Source of the DNA: an uncultured Eubacteriales bacterium
GTDB taxonomy: Bacteria; Bacillota; Clostridia; Oscillospirales; CAG-272
DNA length: 64,000 nt
Assembly (NCBI GenBank): GCA_905201895.1
Contig: CAJKPX010000008.1
Location: 1 to 64,000 of the forward strand
Direction: 5' to 3'
In this document: one piece after another, positions 8,481 through 17,184 of the stretch
Position numbering within the stretch: position 1 is the stretch's first letter
How the letters are laid out: every line of letters begins with the position of its first letter
Program-made: the position numbers and the translations under genes
Notes under the pieces: model-generated
Seen by the model: only the letters and a program-made list of their open reading frames with translations
What the model was told of the DNA's origin: nothing
The model's database searches: none

Positions 8481-9193
8481 AGGTATCCACGATTGCAAAT
8501 GAGCTGAATTCTCTGGCTTATCACGGCAGAGGCATCATCATCGGCAAGAGCGCCGACGGCAAAAAGGCTGTCACTGCCTATTTCATCATGGGTAGAAGTG
8601 TGAACAGTCGCAACCGCGTGTTCGTTGCAGAGGGTGATGCAATGCGCACCAAGGCATTCGACGAGTCCAAGATGGTTGATCCCCACCTCATTATCTACTA
8701 TCCCGTTCGCGTGCTCGGCAACAAGACCATTGTGACCAACGGAGATCAAACCGACACCATCTATGATCTGATGGACAAGCAGATGACCTTCGAGCAGGCA
8801 CTCAGAACGCGTGAGTTTGAGGACGATAAGCCCAACTTCACCCCCAGAATTTCGGGTATCATCCGTCTTGAAAAGGATGGAATGAACTATGCAATGTCGA
8901 TCCTCAAGAGCGCAGAGGGCGACGATAGCTCCTGCGAGCGCTTCACCTATGCATATTCCAATCCTCTGGCAGGCAAGGCAAAGTTCATCCACACCTACAA
9001 CGGTGACGGCAATCCGCTGCCTTCCTTCGAGGGTGAGCCCAAAACGCTCGAGCTTCCCGATATGGATATCGACGCGCTCACCGATCTGATCTGGACCAAT
9101 CTCAACGAGGACAACAAGGTGTCTCTGTTTGTTCGCTACATCGACATTGAGAGTGGCGAGGCTGAGACCAGAATCGTGAATAAAAACGTATAA
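8477..9193 (+). CDS. purO: IMP cyclohydrolase, PurO-type family
   Basis: A 238-residue protein of the PurO/IMP_cyclohyd family that closes FAICAR to IMP, the last step of the pathway. The N-terminus with YHGRGIIIGKSADGKKAVTA and MGRSVNSRNRVF, followed by DPHLIIYYP, are hallmarks of the family, which was first described in archaea and also occurs in Clostridia and Bacteroidetes. It replaces the cyclohydrolase half of bifunctional PurH. It overlaps purN by four bases and is followed by the stand-alone transformylase, so the two activities of PurH are split over two adjacent genes. Confidence 0.85.
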   Translation: MKVSTIANELNSLAYHGRGIIIGKSADGKKAVTAYFIMGRSVNSRNRVFVAEGDAMRTKAFDESKMVDPHLIIYYPVRVLGNKTIVTNGDQTDTIYDLMDKQMTFEQALRTREFEDDKPNFTPRISGIIRLEKDGMNYAMSILKSAEGDDSSCERFTYAYSNPLAGKAKFIHTYNGDGNPLPSFEGEPKTLELPDMDIDALTDLIWTNLNEDNKVSLFVRYIDIESGEAETRIVNKNV

Positions 9194-9207
9194 GGAGTCA
9201 TAGAACC

Positions 9208-10392
9208 ATGAAAGAATTTGAACTGAAATACGGCTGTAACCCCAACCAGAAGCCCTCCAAAATCTACATGAGAGACGGTAGCGAGCTTCCGATTACCATT
9301 CTCTGCGGCAGACCCGGATATATCAACTTCCTCGATGCGTTCAACTCCTGGCAGCTCGTCAAGGAGCTCAAGGAGGCGCTCGGCATGCCCGCCGCAACCT
9401 CCTTCAAGCACGTCAGCCCCACCTCGGCGGCTGTTGGCATTCCGCTCCCCGAAAAGCTGAAGAAGGCTTGCTTTGTGGACGATATTCCCGATCTTGATAA
9501 GTCGCCCCTCGCTTGCGCATTCGCAAGAGCAAGAGGAACCGACAGAATGTGCTCCTTCGGCGACTGGATCGCACTTTCCGAGGTCTGCGACGTCACTACC
9601 GCAAACCTGATCAAGCGCGAGGTCTCCGATGGCGTAATCGCTCCCGGATATGAGCCCGAGGCACTTGAGATTCTCAAGACCAAGAGAAAGGGAAACTACA
9701 ACATCGTTCAGATCGACCCCAACTACGTTCCCGAGGTGCAGGAGACCAAGCAGGTGTTCGGCATCACCTTCGAGCAGGGAAGAAACAATTTCGAGATCAA
9801 CGAGGCGCTTCTTTCCAATCTTGTCACCGAGAACAAAACCCTGCCCGATTCGGCAAAGCGTGACCTCATCATTGCACTCATCACGCTCAAATATACCCAA
9901 TCCAACTCGGTTTGCTATGCCGTTGACGGTCAGGCGATCGGTGTTGGCGCAGGTCAGCAGTCGCGTATTCACTGCACCAGACTCGCAGGCGGCAAGGCAG
10001 ACACCTGGCAGCTCCGTCAGCACGAGAAGGTGCTCAGTCTTCCGTTCCTGCCCACCCTCGGACGCCCTGACCGCGACAACGTGATCGACGGATACATTAA
10101 CCAGAACGAGGAGGACGTTTGCGCCGACGGCAATTGGCAAAAGTACTTTACTACGCAGCCCGAGCGCTTTACCCAGGAGGAGCAAAAGGCATATCTCGCA
10201 ACGCTTTCGGGTGTTGCACTCGGCTCGGATGCGTTTTTCCCGTTCAGCGATAACATCGAGCGTGCGAAAAAGAGCGGTGTTTCCTACATCGCAGAGCCCG
10301 GTGGCTCGATCCGTGACGACGCAGTAATCGACTGTTGCAACAAATACGGTATTGCGATGGCATTCACCGGCATGAGACTTTTCCATCATTGA
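9208..10392 (+). CDS. Stand-alone AICAR transformylase (PurH C-terminal domain type)
   Basis: A 394-residue formyltransferase that makes FAICAR from AICAR and 10-formyl-tetrahydrofolate. The catalytic Lys-His pair is in FKHVSPTSAAVG, close to the KHVSPAGAAVG form of animal PurH. Further blocks are QQSRIHCTRLAGGKAD and the C-terminal EPGGSIRDDAVI. The N-terminal methylglyoxal-synthase-like cyclohydrolase domain of bifunctional PurH is absent; that step is supplied by the preceding PurO-type gene. AICAR (ZMP) is the precursor of the riboswitch ligand, so this enzyme acts at the metabolite the operon senses. Confidence 0.88.
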   Translation: MKEFELKYGCNPNQKPSKIYMRDGSELPITILCGRPGYINFLDAFNSWQLVKELKEALGMPAATSFKHVSPTSAAVGIPLPEKLKKACFVDDIPDLDKSPLACAFARARGTDRMCSFGDWIALSEVCDVTTANLIKREVSDGVIAPGYEPEALEILKTKRKGNYNIVQIDPNYVPEVQETKQVFGITFEQGRNNFEINEALLSNLVTENKTLPDSAKRDLIIALITLKYTQSNSVCYAVDGQAIGVGAGQQSRIHCTRLAGGKADTWQLRQHEKVLSLPFLPTLGRPDRDNVIDGYINQNEEDVCADGNWQKYFTTQPERFTQEEQKAYLATLSGVALGSDAFFPFSDNIERAKKSGVSYIAEPGGSIRDDAVIDCCNKYGIAMAFTGMRLFHH

Positions 10393-10440
10393 TCTTCTGG
10401 GAATTCCCAAAAACCAATTATCGAAAGGAACTCTCATATC

Positions 10441-11679
10441 ATGAATTTTTTTGATGAACTTGCAAGCTATGACAAAGAGGTATTTGACGCGTGCACGCTG
10501 GAGCTGAACCGTCAAAGAGAGAATATTGAGCTGATTGCATCCGAAAACGTGGTGTCGAAGGCGGTTCTGCTTGCTGCAGGCACCGTTCTGACCAATAAAT
10601 ATGCCGAGGGCTTTCCCGGCAAGCGCTACTACGGCGGATGCCAATACGTTGATATCGTGGAAAATATCGCGCGTGATCGCGCAAAAGCGCTTTTCGGAGC
10701 AGAGCATGCAAACGTGCAGCCGCACTGCGGTGCAAGTGCAAACCTTGCCGTGTTCTTCGCGCTCCTCAACCCCGGTGACACCGTGATGGGGCTCAACCTC
10801 GCACATGGCGGTCACCTCTCGCATGGATCGCCCGTCAATATTTCGGGCAAGTATTTCAACGTTGTGCCGTATAGCGTTTCGGATGATACCGAGATGCTTG
10901 ATTACGAGGATATTCGTCGCGTTGCACTCGAATGCAAGCCCAAGCTGATTATCGCAGGAGCGAGCGCGTATTCTCGCACCATCGACTTTGCCGCGATCCG
11001 CAAGATCGCAGATGAGGTCGGTGCCTACTATATGGTCGATATGGCGCATATTGCAGGTCTGGTTGCGGCAGGGCTGCATCCCTCGCCCGTTCCGTATGCC
11101 GACGTTGTTACCACCACCACGCACAAGACCCTGCGCGGTCCGCGCGGCGGCATGATCCTTTGCCGCGAGGAGCTGGCAAAGCAGATCGACAAGGCGGTAT
11201 TTCCGGGTACGCAGGGCGGTCCCCTCATGCATATCATCGCCGCAAAGGCGGTGGCATTTGGCGAGGCAATGACCGACGAGTTCAAGGAATATCAGAAGCA
11301 GATCATCAAGAATGCAAAGGCATTCTGCGAGGCACTCAAGGCTGAGGGCTTCCGCGTGGTGTCGGGCGATACCGACAACCACCTGATCCTGCTCGACCTC
11401 CGTCCCTTCGGCGTGACCGGTAAGGATATGGAAAAGAGACTTGACGAGGTGCATATCACCGTCAACAAGAATGCGATCCCCAACGACCCTGAAAAGCCTT
11501 TCGTCACCAGCGGTATTCGCGTTGGAACCCCTGCAGTCACCTCGCGTGGCTTCAAGGAGGATGAGATGCGCATGATCGCAAAATGGATGAAGGACGTTGC
11601 GGTTGATTTTGAGGGCTGCCGTGAGCGTGTGACCGCAGAGGTTATGGCGCTCTGTGCAAAATATCCGCTTTACGAATAA
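10441..11679 (+). CDS. glyA: Serine hydroxymethyltransferase
   Basis: A 412-residue PLP enzyme converting serine and tetrahydrofolate to glycine and methylene-tetrahydrofolate. The active-site lysine lies in VTTTTHKTLRGPRGG, and ELIASENVVSKAV near the N-terminus is typical. In this position it provides both glycine (for PurD) and one-carbon units (for PurN and the AICAR transformylase). SHMT genes are among the known targets of ZTP riboswitches. The spacer in front contains a 12-base palindrome (TGGGAATTCCCA at 10398-10409) of unknown role. Confidence 0.95.
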   Translation: MNFFDELASYDKEVFDACTLELNRQRENIELIASENVVSKAVLLAAGTVLTNKYAEGFPGKRYYGGCQYVDIVENIARDRAKALFGAEHANVQPHCGASANLAVFFALLNPGDTVMGLNLAHGGHLSHGSPVNISGKYFNVVPYSVSDDTEMLDYEDIRRVALECKPKLIIAGASAYSRTIDFAAIRKIADEVGAYYMVDMAHIAGLVAAGLHPSPVPYADVVTTTTHKTLRGPRGGMILCREELAKQIDKAVFPGTQGGPLMHIIAAKAVAFGEAMTDEFKEYQKQIIKNAKAFCEALKAEGFRVVSGDTDNHLILLDLRPFGVTGKDMEKRLDEVHITVNKNAIPNDPEKPFVTSGIRVGTPAVTSRGFKEDEMRMIAKWMKDVAVDFEGCRERVTAEVMALCAKYPLYE

Positions 11680-11701
11680 TCGAACGATTTGAAGCGCTCC
11701 G

Positions 11702-11731
11702 AGAGTCCTGCGGCATGTGTCGCGGGCTCTG
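11702..11731 (+). other. Intergenic hairpin between glyA and purD
   Basis: AGAGTCCTGCG and CGCGGGCTCT can form a stem of about ten pairs with one bulged base and a short loop. No T run follows, so this is not an intrinsic terminator. It could mark RNA processing or stabilise part of the long operon mRNA; the role is not readable. Confidence 0.4.
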
Positions 11732-11777
11732 TCGGGCGTGAGGTAAGAACGAAAAAGAAAGGATTTTGGACTCCGAT

Positions 11778-13049
11778 ATGAAAATTCTGGTGGTTGGCGG
11801 CGGCGGACGCGAGCACGCCATTATCAAGAAGATCAAAGAGAACAAAAAGGTCACCGAGATATACGCACTCCCCGGAAACGGCGGAATTGCGGCTGATGCT
11901 ACCTGTGTTGGCATCGGTGCAAAGGATATCCCCGCAATCGTTGCCTTTGCCAAGGAAAAGGCGATCGACTTTGCCGTTGTGGCACCCGACGATCCGCTGG
12001 TGCTCGGTGCGGTCGATGCACTCGAGGCAGAGGGTATCGCGTGCTTCGGTCCCCGCGCAAATGCGGCGATCATTGAGGGAAGCAAGGTGTTTTCCAAGAA
12101 TTTGATGAAAAAATATGGCATTCCCACGGCGACCTACGAGGTGTTCACCGAGCTCGATACGGCGCTTGAATATCTCAAAACTGCTCCGATTCCCACGGTA
12201 GTCAAGGCAGACGGCCTGGCGCTCGGTAAGGGCGTGATTATCGCGGGCACGCGCGACGAGGCAATGGCTGCGGTTCGCTCCATGATGGAGGATAAGCAGT
12301 TTGGCGAGAGCGGCAGTCGCGTGGTGATCGAGGAATTCCTCACGGGTCCCGAGGTCTCGGTTCTGGCGTTTACCGACGGCAACGTCGTTTGTCCCATGGT
12401 TTCGTCTATGGACCACAAGCGTGCCTATGACAATGACGAAGGACTCAACACGGGGGGCATGGGCACAGTTGCGCCCAACCCCTATTACACCGACGAGGTG
12501 GCAGCAGAGTGCATGGAAAAGATATTCCTTCCCACGATGAAAGCCATGAACGCAGAGGGCAGAACCTTCCGCGGATGCCTCTATTTTGGACTCATGATTA
12601 CCCCCGATGGTCCAAAGGTGATCGAATATAACTGCCGCTTCGGCGACCCCGAAACACAGGTTGTGCTGCCTTTGATGGAGAGCGATCTGCTCGAGGTGAT
12701 GATGGCAACCTCCAAGGGAACGCTTGCCGACGTGGACGTGCGCTTCTCGAACGGAGCCGCTTGCTGCGTGATCGTTGCCTCCAAGGGCTATCCCACTAAA
12801 TATGAGTCGGGCTTTGAAATGGAGCTTCCCACCGACGGTGCCGACCGATTTATTTACGTGGCGGGTGCCAAGCGCGACGGAGACCGTCTGCTCAGCGCGG
12901 GTGGCCGTGTTCTGGGTGTTACCGCTGTTGCGGATACACTCGACGTTGCCGTGGAGAAGGCTTACGGACATGTGCAAAAGGTCCGTTTTGAAAACGGTTT
13001 TTACCGCAAGGATATTGGAGCGCGTGCGCTCAAGGCGTTCAAGAAATAA
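11778..13049 (+). CDS. purD: Phosphoribosylamine-glycine ligase (GAR synthetase)
   Basis: A 423-residue ATP-grasp ligase that joins glycine to phosphoribosylamine. The canonical start MKILVVGGGGREHAI begins at 11778, with GGA seven bases ahead; a TTG twelve bases upstream is also in frame but unlikely. The GPRANAAIIEGSK, KADGLALGKGV and NTGGMGTVAP blocks are diagnostic. The spacers before and after this gene both contain strong hairpins without T runs, so purD may be separated from its neighbours at the RNA level. Confidence 0.95.
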   Translation: MKILVVGGGGREHAIIKKIKENKKVTEIYALPGNGGIAADATCVGIGAKDIPAIVAFAKEKAIDFAVVAPDDPLVLGAVDALEAEGIACFGPRANAAIIEGSKVFSKNLMKKYGIPTATYEVFTELDTALEYLKTAPIPTVVKADGLALGKGVIIAGTRDEAMAAVRSMMEDKQFGESGSRVVIEEFLTGPEVSVLAFTDGNVVCPMVSSMDHKRAYDNDEGLNTGGMGTVAPNPYYTDEVAAECMEKIFLPTMKAMNAEGRTFRGCLYFGLMITPDGPKVIEYNCRFGDPETQVVLPLMESDLLEVMMATSKGTLADVDVRFSNGAACCVIVASKGYPTKYESGFEMELPTDGADRFIYVAGAKRDGDRLLSAGGRVLGVTAVADTLDVAVEKAYGHVQKVRFENGFYRKDIGARALKAFKK

Positions 13050-13053
13050 AGGA

Positions 13054-13090
13054 CTTCCTCGTTCGTTTGGCATGACGCCCAATGCGAGGA
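13054..13090 (+). other. Intergenic hairpin between purD and purL
   Basis: TTCCTCG (13054-13060) pairs with CGAGGAA (13084-13090), with a further TTGGC/GCCCAA pairing inside. No T run follows. It resembles the hairpin in the spacer before purD in being a non-terminator structure. Confidence 0.4.
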
Positions 13091-13112
13091 ACAGAAAGGA
13101 TAAACATCTTCT

Positions 13113-16100
13113 ATGGTTTATAGAGTTTACGTTGAGAAAAAGCAGGGGCTCGAGCATGAGGCGGCGTCGCTCCGCTACGAGATCCGTCACCTGCTGCAGA
13201 TCAAGTCGCTCGACCGCGTGCGCGTTCTGAACCGCTACGATGTTGAGCACATCGCGCCCGAGCTTTTCGAGGCGAGCATCGACAAGGTTTTTTCCGAGCC
13301 GCAGCTCGATCAGGTGAGTGACACCTTTGACGCCGAGGGAGCCGTTGTTTTCGCAGTGGAGTATCTTCCCGGTCAGTTTGATCAGCGCGCCGACAGTGCC
13401 GCGCAGTGCATTCAGATTCTCTCGCAGGGCGAGCGCCCCGTGGTTCGCACCGCAAAGGTCTACCTCCTCTACGGCTCGATGAGTGCAGAGGAGATCTCAC
13501 AGATCAAAAAGTACGTCATCAACCCCGTGGAATGCCGCGAGGCAACGCTCGAGTGCAAGAAAACGCTTGCGCTTGAAACCGAGCTGCCCGAAACCGTGGA
13601 GACGCTTCACGGCTTTATCGGACTCGATGCTGCAGGTCTTGCCGCATTCGTAGCGGAGAAGGGGCTTGCAATGGATGCCGACGATATCGCATTCCTGCAG
13701 GCATACTTCAAAAACGAGGAAAAGAGAGATCCCACCATCACCGAAATTCGCATGATCGACACCTATTGGTCGGATCACTGCCGTCACACAACCTTCCTCA
13801 CCACCGTGGACAGAGTGACCTTTGAGGATCCGATGATGGAGGAGACCTATCAGAAATATCTGGCTGTTCGCCGTCAGCTCGGCAGAACCAAGCCGATCAA
13901 TCTCATGGATATCGCAACGCTTGCAACCCGTTATCTCAAGACCACGGGTCATCTGCAAAAGCTCGATGAATCCGAGGAGATCAACGCCTGCACCGTGAAG
14001 ATGGAGATCGAGGTGGACGGCGTGAAGGAGCCCTGGCTGCTTCTGTTCAAGAACGAAACGCACAACCATCCCACCGAGATCGAGCCCTTTGGCGGTGCGG
14101 CAACCTGCATCGGCGGCGCGATCCGCGATCCGCTTTCGGGTCGCTCCTACGTGTACGCCGCAATGCGCGTCACGGGTGCGGCTGATCCCACGGTTCCCGT
14201 GAAGGACACCATCCCCGGTAAACTTCCGCAGAGAAAGATCGTTACCACCGCAGCGGCGGGTTATTCGTCCTACGGTAACCAGATCGGTCTCGCAACCGGA
14301 CAGGTAGATGAGCTCTACCACGCAGGCTATGCCGCAAAGAGAATGGAGATCGGTGCCGTGATCGCGGCAACTCCTGCCGAGAACGTGCGCCGTGAATGTC
14401 CCGATCCGGGTGACCGCGTGATCCTGCTCGGTGGACGCACGGGACGTGACGGATGCGGCGGTGCAACCGGTTCCTCCAAGTCGCACACCCTGCAGTCGCT
14501 TGAGAGCTGCGGTGCCGAGGTGCAAAAGGGTAACGCACCCGAGGAGCGCAAGCTGCAAAGACTTTTCCGCAATGCAGAGGCATGTCGTCTCATCAAGCGC
14601 TGCAACGACTTTGGCGCAGGCGGCGTTTCGGTTGCCATCGGTGAGCTTGCCGACGGCCTTGACATCGACCTCAACGCAGTTCCCAAGAAATATGACGGTC
14701 TGGACGGAACCGAGCTTGCGATCTCCGAGTCGCAGGAGCGCATGGCTGTGGTGGTTGAGGAGGGCGACGTTGCACGCTTCCTCGAGCTTGCCGCATCCGA
14801 GAACCTTGAGGCAACCGTTGTTGCAACCGTCAAGGAGGATGCACGCCTCACCATGACCTGGAACGGCGTGAAGATCGTTGACATTTCGCGTGAATTCCTC
14901 AACTCCAACGGTGCAGAGAAGCACGTAAACGTGGCTCCTGCCGCACCCGAGGATTTTGCAAAGGAGACCCCCACAGATTTCGTTGAGGGCTACCGTGCGC
15001 TCGTTTCGGACCTCAACGTTTGCTCCAAGCGCGGTCTTTCCGAGCGTTTCGACTCTACCATCGGCGCGGGCACCGTGCTCATGCCCTTTGGCGGAAAGGA
15101 GCAGCAGACTCCCATTCAGGCAATGGTGCATAAGATTTCCGTGGAGAAGAAGCACACCGACGCCTGCTCGCTCATGGCTTGGGGCTACAACCCCTACATT
15201 GCCGAAAAGAGCCCCTATCACAGTGCATATCTCGCGGTTGTGGAGTCGGTTTCCAAGCTGATCGCAACCGGTGCGAGATTTGAGGACGTTTACCTGACCT
15301 TCCAGGAGTATTTTGAAAAGCCCCTCAAGGATGCAAAGCGTTGGGGTAAGCCGATGGCGGCGCTCCTCGGTGCATTCCGTGCACAGCTCGATTACGGTAT
15401 TGCGGCGATCGGCGGTAAGGACTCAATGTCGGGAACCTTCGAGAACATCGACGTGCCTCCCACGCTTGTTTCCTTTGCGGTCACCACGGGCACCGTGGAT
15501 GAGATCATCTCCAATGACGCCAAGGCGGCAGGGCACAAGCTGATCTCGATCTGCCCGCAGTACGGCAGCGACAACCTGCCCGTTGTGGCATCCATGCTCG
15601 CAAACTTTGAAAAGGTCAACGAGCTGATGAGAGCAGGGAAGGTCTACGCCGCATACACCCCCACCTTCGGCGGTATTGCAGAGGCGGTTTACAAGATGTG
15701 TATCGGTAACGGACTCGGATTTGCTTATGATAAGGCGATTAGCCTTGCCGATATCTTCGGCTATTGCTACGGCGCGTTCCTTCTGGAGGTGGATGCCGAC
15801 ACCGAGGGTCAAACGGTTGGTTACTTCACCGATGACGGCAAGATCACCATGGGTGACGCTTCTGCCTCGATGGCAGAGCTGGGCGCGCTCTACGAGGGCA
15901 AGCTTGAGGGCGTTTACACCTGTAACATCGAGCAGGATCAGGGCAAGATTCCCGCATTCTCCTATACCGAAAGATCGAACGCATCCGCCGCGATCAAGGT
16001 TGCAAAGCCTCGCGTGCTGATCCCCGCATTCCCGGGCACCAACTGTGAGTTCGACACCGCAAAGGCGCTTGCCGATGCGGGCTGTGATCCCGAGATCTTC

Positions 16101-16802
16101 CTCGTGCGCAACCTCTCCAAGTCTGCCATTGCGCAGTCGGTTGAGGAGTTTGCTGCAAAGGTCAAGGACGCACAGATGATCTTCATTCCCGGCGGCTTCT
16201 CGGGCGGTGACGAGCCCGACGGCTCTGGTAAATTCATCACCGCGTTCTTCCGCAACGCAGCGGTCAAGGAGTCTGTGACCGACCTGCTTGACGTTCGCGG
16301 AGGACTCATGGCGGGTATCTGCAACGGTTTCCAGGCACTCGTCAAGCTTGGTCTGGTGCCTTACGGCAAGATCATCGACACCGATGACACCTGCCCGACC
16401 CTGACCTACAACACCATCGCACGCCACCAGTCGAGAATGGTGCGCACCCGCATCTGCTCGGTCAAGTCGCCTTGGCTCTCCGAGCGTGAGGTTGGCGACA
16501 TCGTATCGGTTCCGATCTCGCACGGTGAGGGTCGCTTCCTCGCATCCGACGCGCTGATCGCCGAGCTTGCCGCAAACGGCCAGATCGCAACGCAGTATGT
16601 GGATGCCAACGGCAATCCCACCGCAGACGTGCATTTCAACCCCAACAACTCGGCATGTGCGATCGAGGGTATTACCTCGCCCGACGGCCGCGTGTTCGGT
16701 AAGATGGGACACTCCGAGCGTATCGGAAACGGACTCTACAAGAACGTTCCCGGTGACTTTGAGATCGGTATGTTCCGTTCTGCCGTGAAGTATTTTAAGT
16801 AA
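13113..16802 (+). CDS. purL: Phosphoribosylformylglycinamidine synthase, large single-chain type
   Basis: A 1229-residue FGAM synthase with all parts in one chain. Residues 1-160 form the N-terminal (PurS-like) region, and 175-230 the linker with KRDPTITEIRMIDTYWSDHCRHTTF features (WSDHCRH at 219-225). The first AIRS domain has the catalytic ETHNHP and NDFGAGGVS; the second has IGGKDSMSG. The C-terminal glutaminase has CNGFQAL with the nucleophilic Cys, and PISHGEGRF with the histidine. The class is the one common in Clostridia. It is the last gene of the purine operon, and a diverged relative lies at 24800-26893. Confidence 0.95.
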   Translation: MVYRVYVEKKQGLEHEAASLRYEIRHLLQIKSLDRVRVLNRYDVEHIAPELFEASIDKVFSEPQLDQVSDTFDAEGAVVFAVEYLPGQFDQRADSAAQCIQILSQGERPVVRTAKVYLLYGSMSAEEISQIKKYVINPVECREATLECKKTLALETELPETVETLHGFIGLDAAGLAAFVAEKGLAMDADDIAFLQAYFKNEEKRDPTITEIRMIDTYWSDHCRHTTFLTTVDRVTFEDPMMEETYQKYLAVRRQLGRTKPINLMDIATLATRYLKTTGHLQKLDESEEINACTVKMEIEVDGVKEPWLLLFKNETHNHPTEIEPFGGAATCIGGAIRDPLSGRSYVYAAMRVTGAADPTVPVKDTIPGKLPQRKIVTTAAAGYSSYGNQIGLATGQVDELYHAGYAAKRMEIGAVIAATPAENVRRECPDPGDRVILLGGRTGRDGCGGATGSSKSHTLQSLESCGAEVQKGNAPEERKLQRLFRNAEACRLIKRCNDFGAGGVSVAIGELADGLDIDLNAVPKKYDGLDGTELAISESQERMAVVVEEGDVARFLELAASENLEATVVATVKEDARLTMTWNGVKIVDISREFLNSNGAEKHVNVAPAAPEDFAKETPTDFVEGYRALVSDLNVCSKRGLSERFDSTIGAGTVLMPFGGKEQQTPIQAMVHKISVEKKHTDACSLMAWGYNPYIAEKSPYHSAYLAVVESVSKLIATGARFEDVYLTFQEYFEKPLKDAKRWGKPMAALLGAFRAQLDYGIAAIGGKDSMSGTFENIDVPPTLVSFAVTTGTVDEIISNDAKAAGHKLISICPQYGSDNLPVVASMLANFEKVNELMRAGKVYAAYTPTFGGIAEAVYKMCIGNGLGFAYDKAISLADIFGYCYGAFLLEVDADTEGQTVGYFTDDGKITMGDASASMAELGALYEGKLEGVYTCNIEQDQGKIPAFSYTERSNASAAIKVAKPRVLIPAFPGTNCEFDTAKALADAGCDPEIFLVRNLSKSAIAQSVEEFAAKVKDAQMIFIPGGFSGGDEPDGSGKFITAFFRNAAVKESVTDLLDVRGGLMAGICNGFQALVKLGLVPYGKIIDTDDTCPTLTYNTIARHQSRMVRTRICSVKSPWLSEREVGDIVSVPISHGEGRFLASDALIAELAANGQIATQYVDANGNPTADVHFNPNNSACAIEGITSPDGRVFGKMGHSERIGNGLYKNVPGDFEIGMFRSAVKYFK

Positions 16803-16837
16803 TTCCCGGGGAAGAACAAGTTTTTTTGAAAATTCCA

Positions 16838-16866
16838 TTGACAAACCCAACCATTTATGTTATACT
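16838..16866 (+). promoter_or_regulatory. Sigma-A promoter of the lysine operon
   Basis: TTGACA (16838-16843) and TATACT (16861-16866) with a 17-base spacer, directly upstream of the lysine aptamer and 35 bases after the purL stop codon. Confidence 0.9.
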
Positions 16867-16875
16867 GACAAAAAA

Positions 16876-17037
16876 TGATAGAGGCGCACCTTGAGATGAG
16901 TAGCCCGTGCGGAAAAGTCAGCGCAGACGTTGCAGGGGTGAAAGGCTCGGGTGCCGAAGAACGGTCGGGGCGCGTGGCCGATTCTGGCAGTTCGGATAAG
17001 ATCCGTTCTGTTGTCGCAGAAATGCGGAGAGCTATCC
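16876..17037 (+). ncRNA. Lysine riboswitch (L box)
   Basis: The RNA begins GATAGAGGCGC and ends GAGAGCTATC, which close the P1 helix. Between them are the conserved GATGAGTAGCC, the GGTGCCGAAG stretch and the five-helix layout of the lysine aptamer. Lysine binding should lower expression of dapA-dapB-lysA downstream, which is the expected target. Together with the following hairpins it fills the 381-base gap between purL and dapA. Confidence 0.93.
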
Positions 17038-17076
17038 TTCTACCCGGGTTATGCGCGGCATCATGCCGCTCAAAGA

Positions 17077-17118
17077 GGGCAGAGCAACGCTTTTCGCGGT
17101 ATGCTCTGCCTTTTTTAT
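17077..17118 (+). terminator. Lysine-controlled terminator before dapA
   Basis: GGCAGAGCA (17078-17086) pairs with TGCTCTGCC (17102-17110) and is followed by six Ts. A separate GCGGCA/TGCCGC hairpin lies between the aptamer and this stem. It is the expression platform of the lysine riboswitch. Confidence 0.88.
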
Positions 17119-17184
17119 GGGGAGAGACACCGCCCGAGCGGATGGCACTTTCATTTTCATCGAAAAAGAAAGGACAAACAAAAC

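Noticed and set aside
9136..11454. Very long minus-strand open frame across the transformylase and glyA
   Set aside because: The opposite strand encodes two enzymes with intact catalytic motifs, and the antisense product has no recognisable domain; codon bias produces long shadows here.
16951..17184. N-terminal extension of dapA into the riboswitch region
   Set aside because: The frame is open, but the sequence is a lysine riboswitch and terminator, and family members start at the ATG at 17185 behind AAAGGA.
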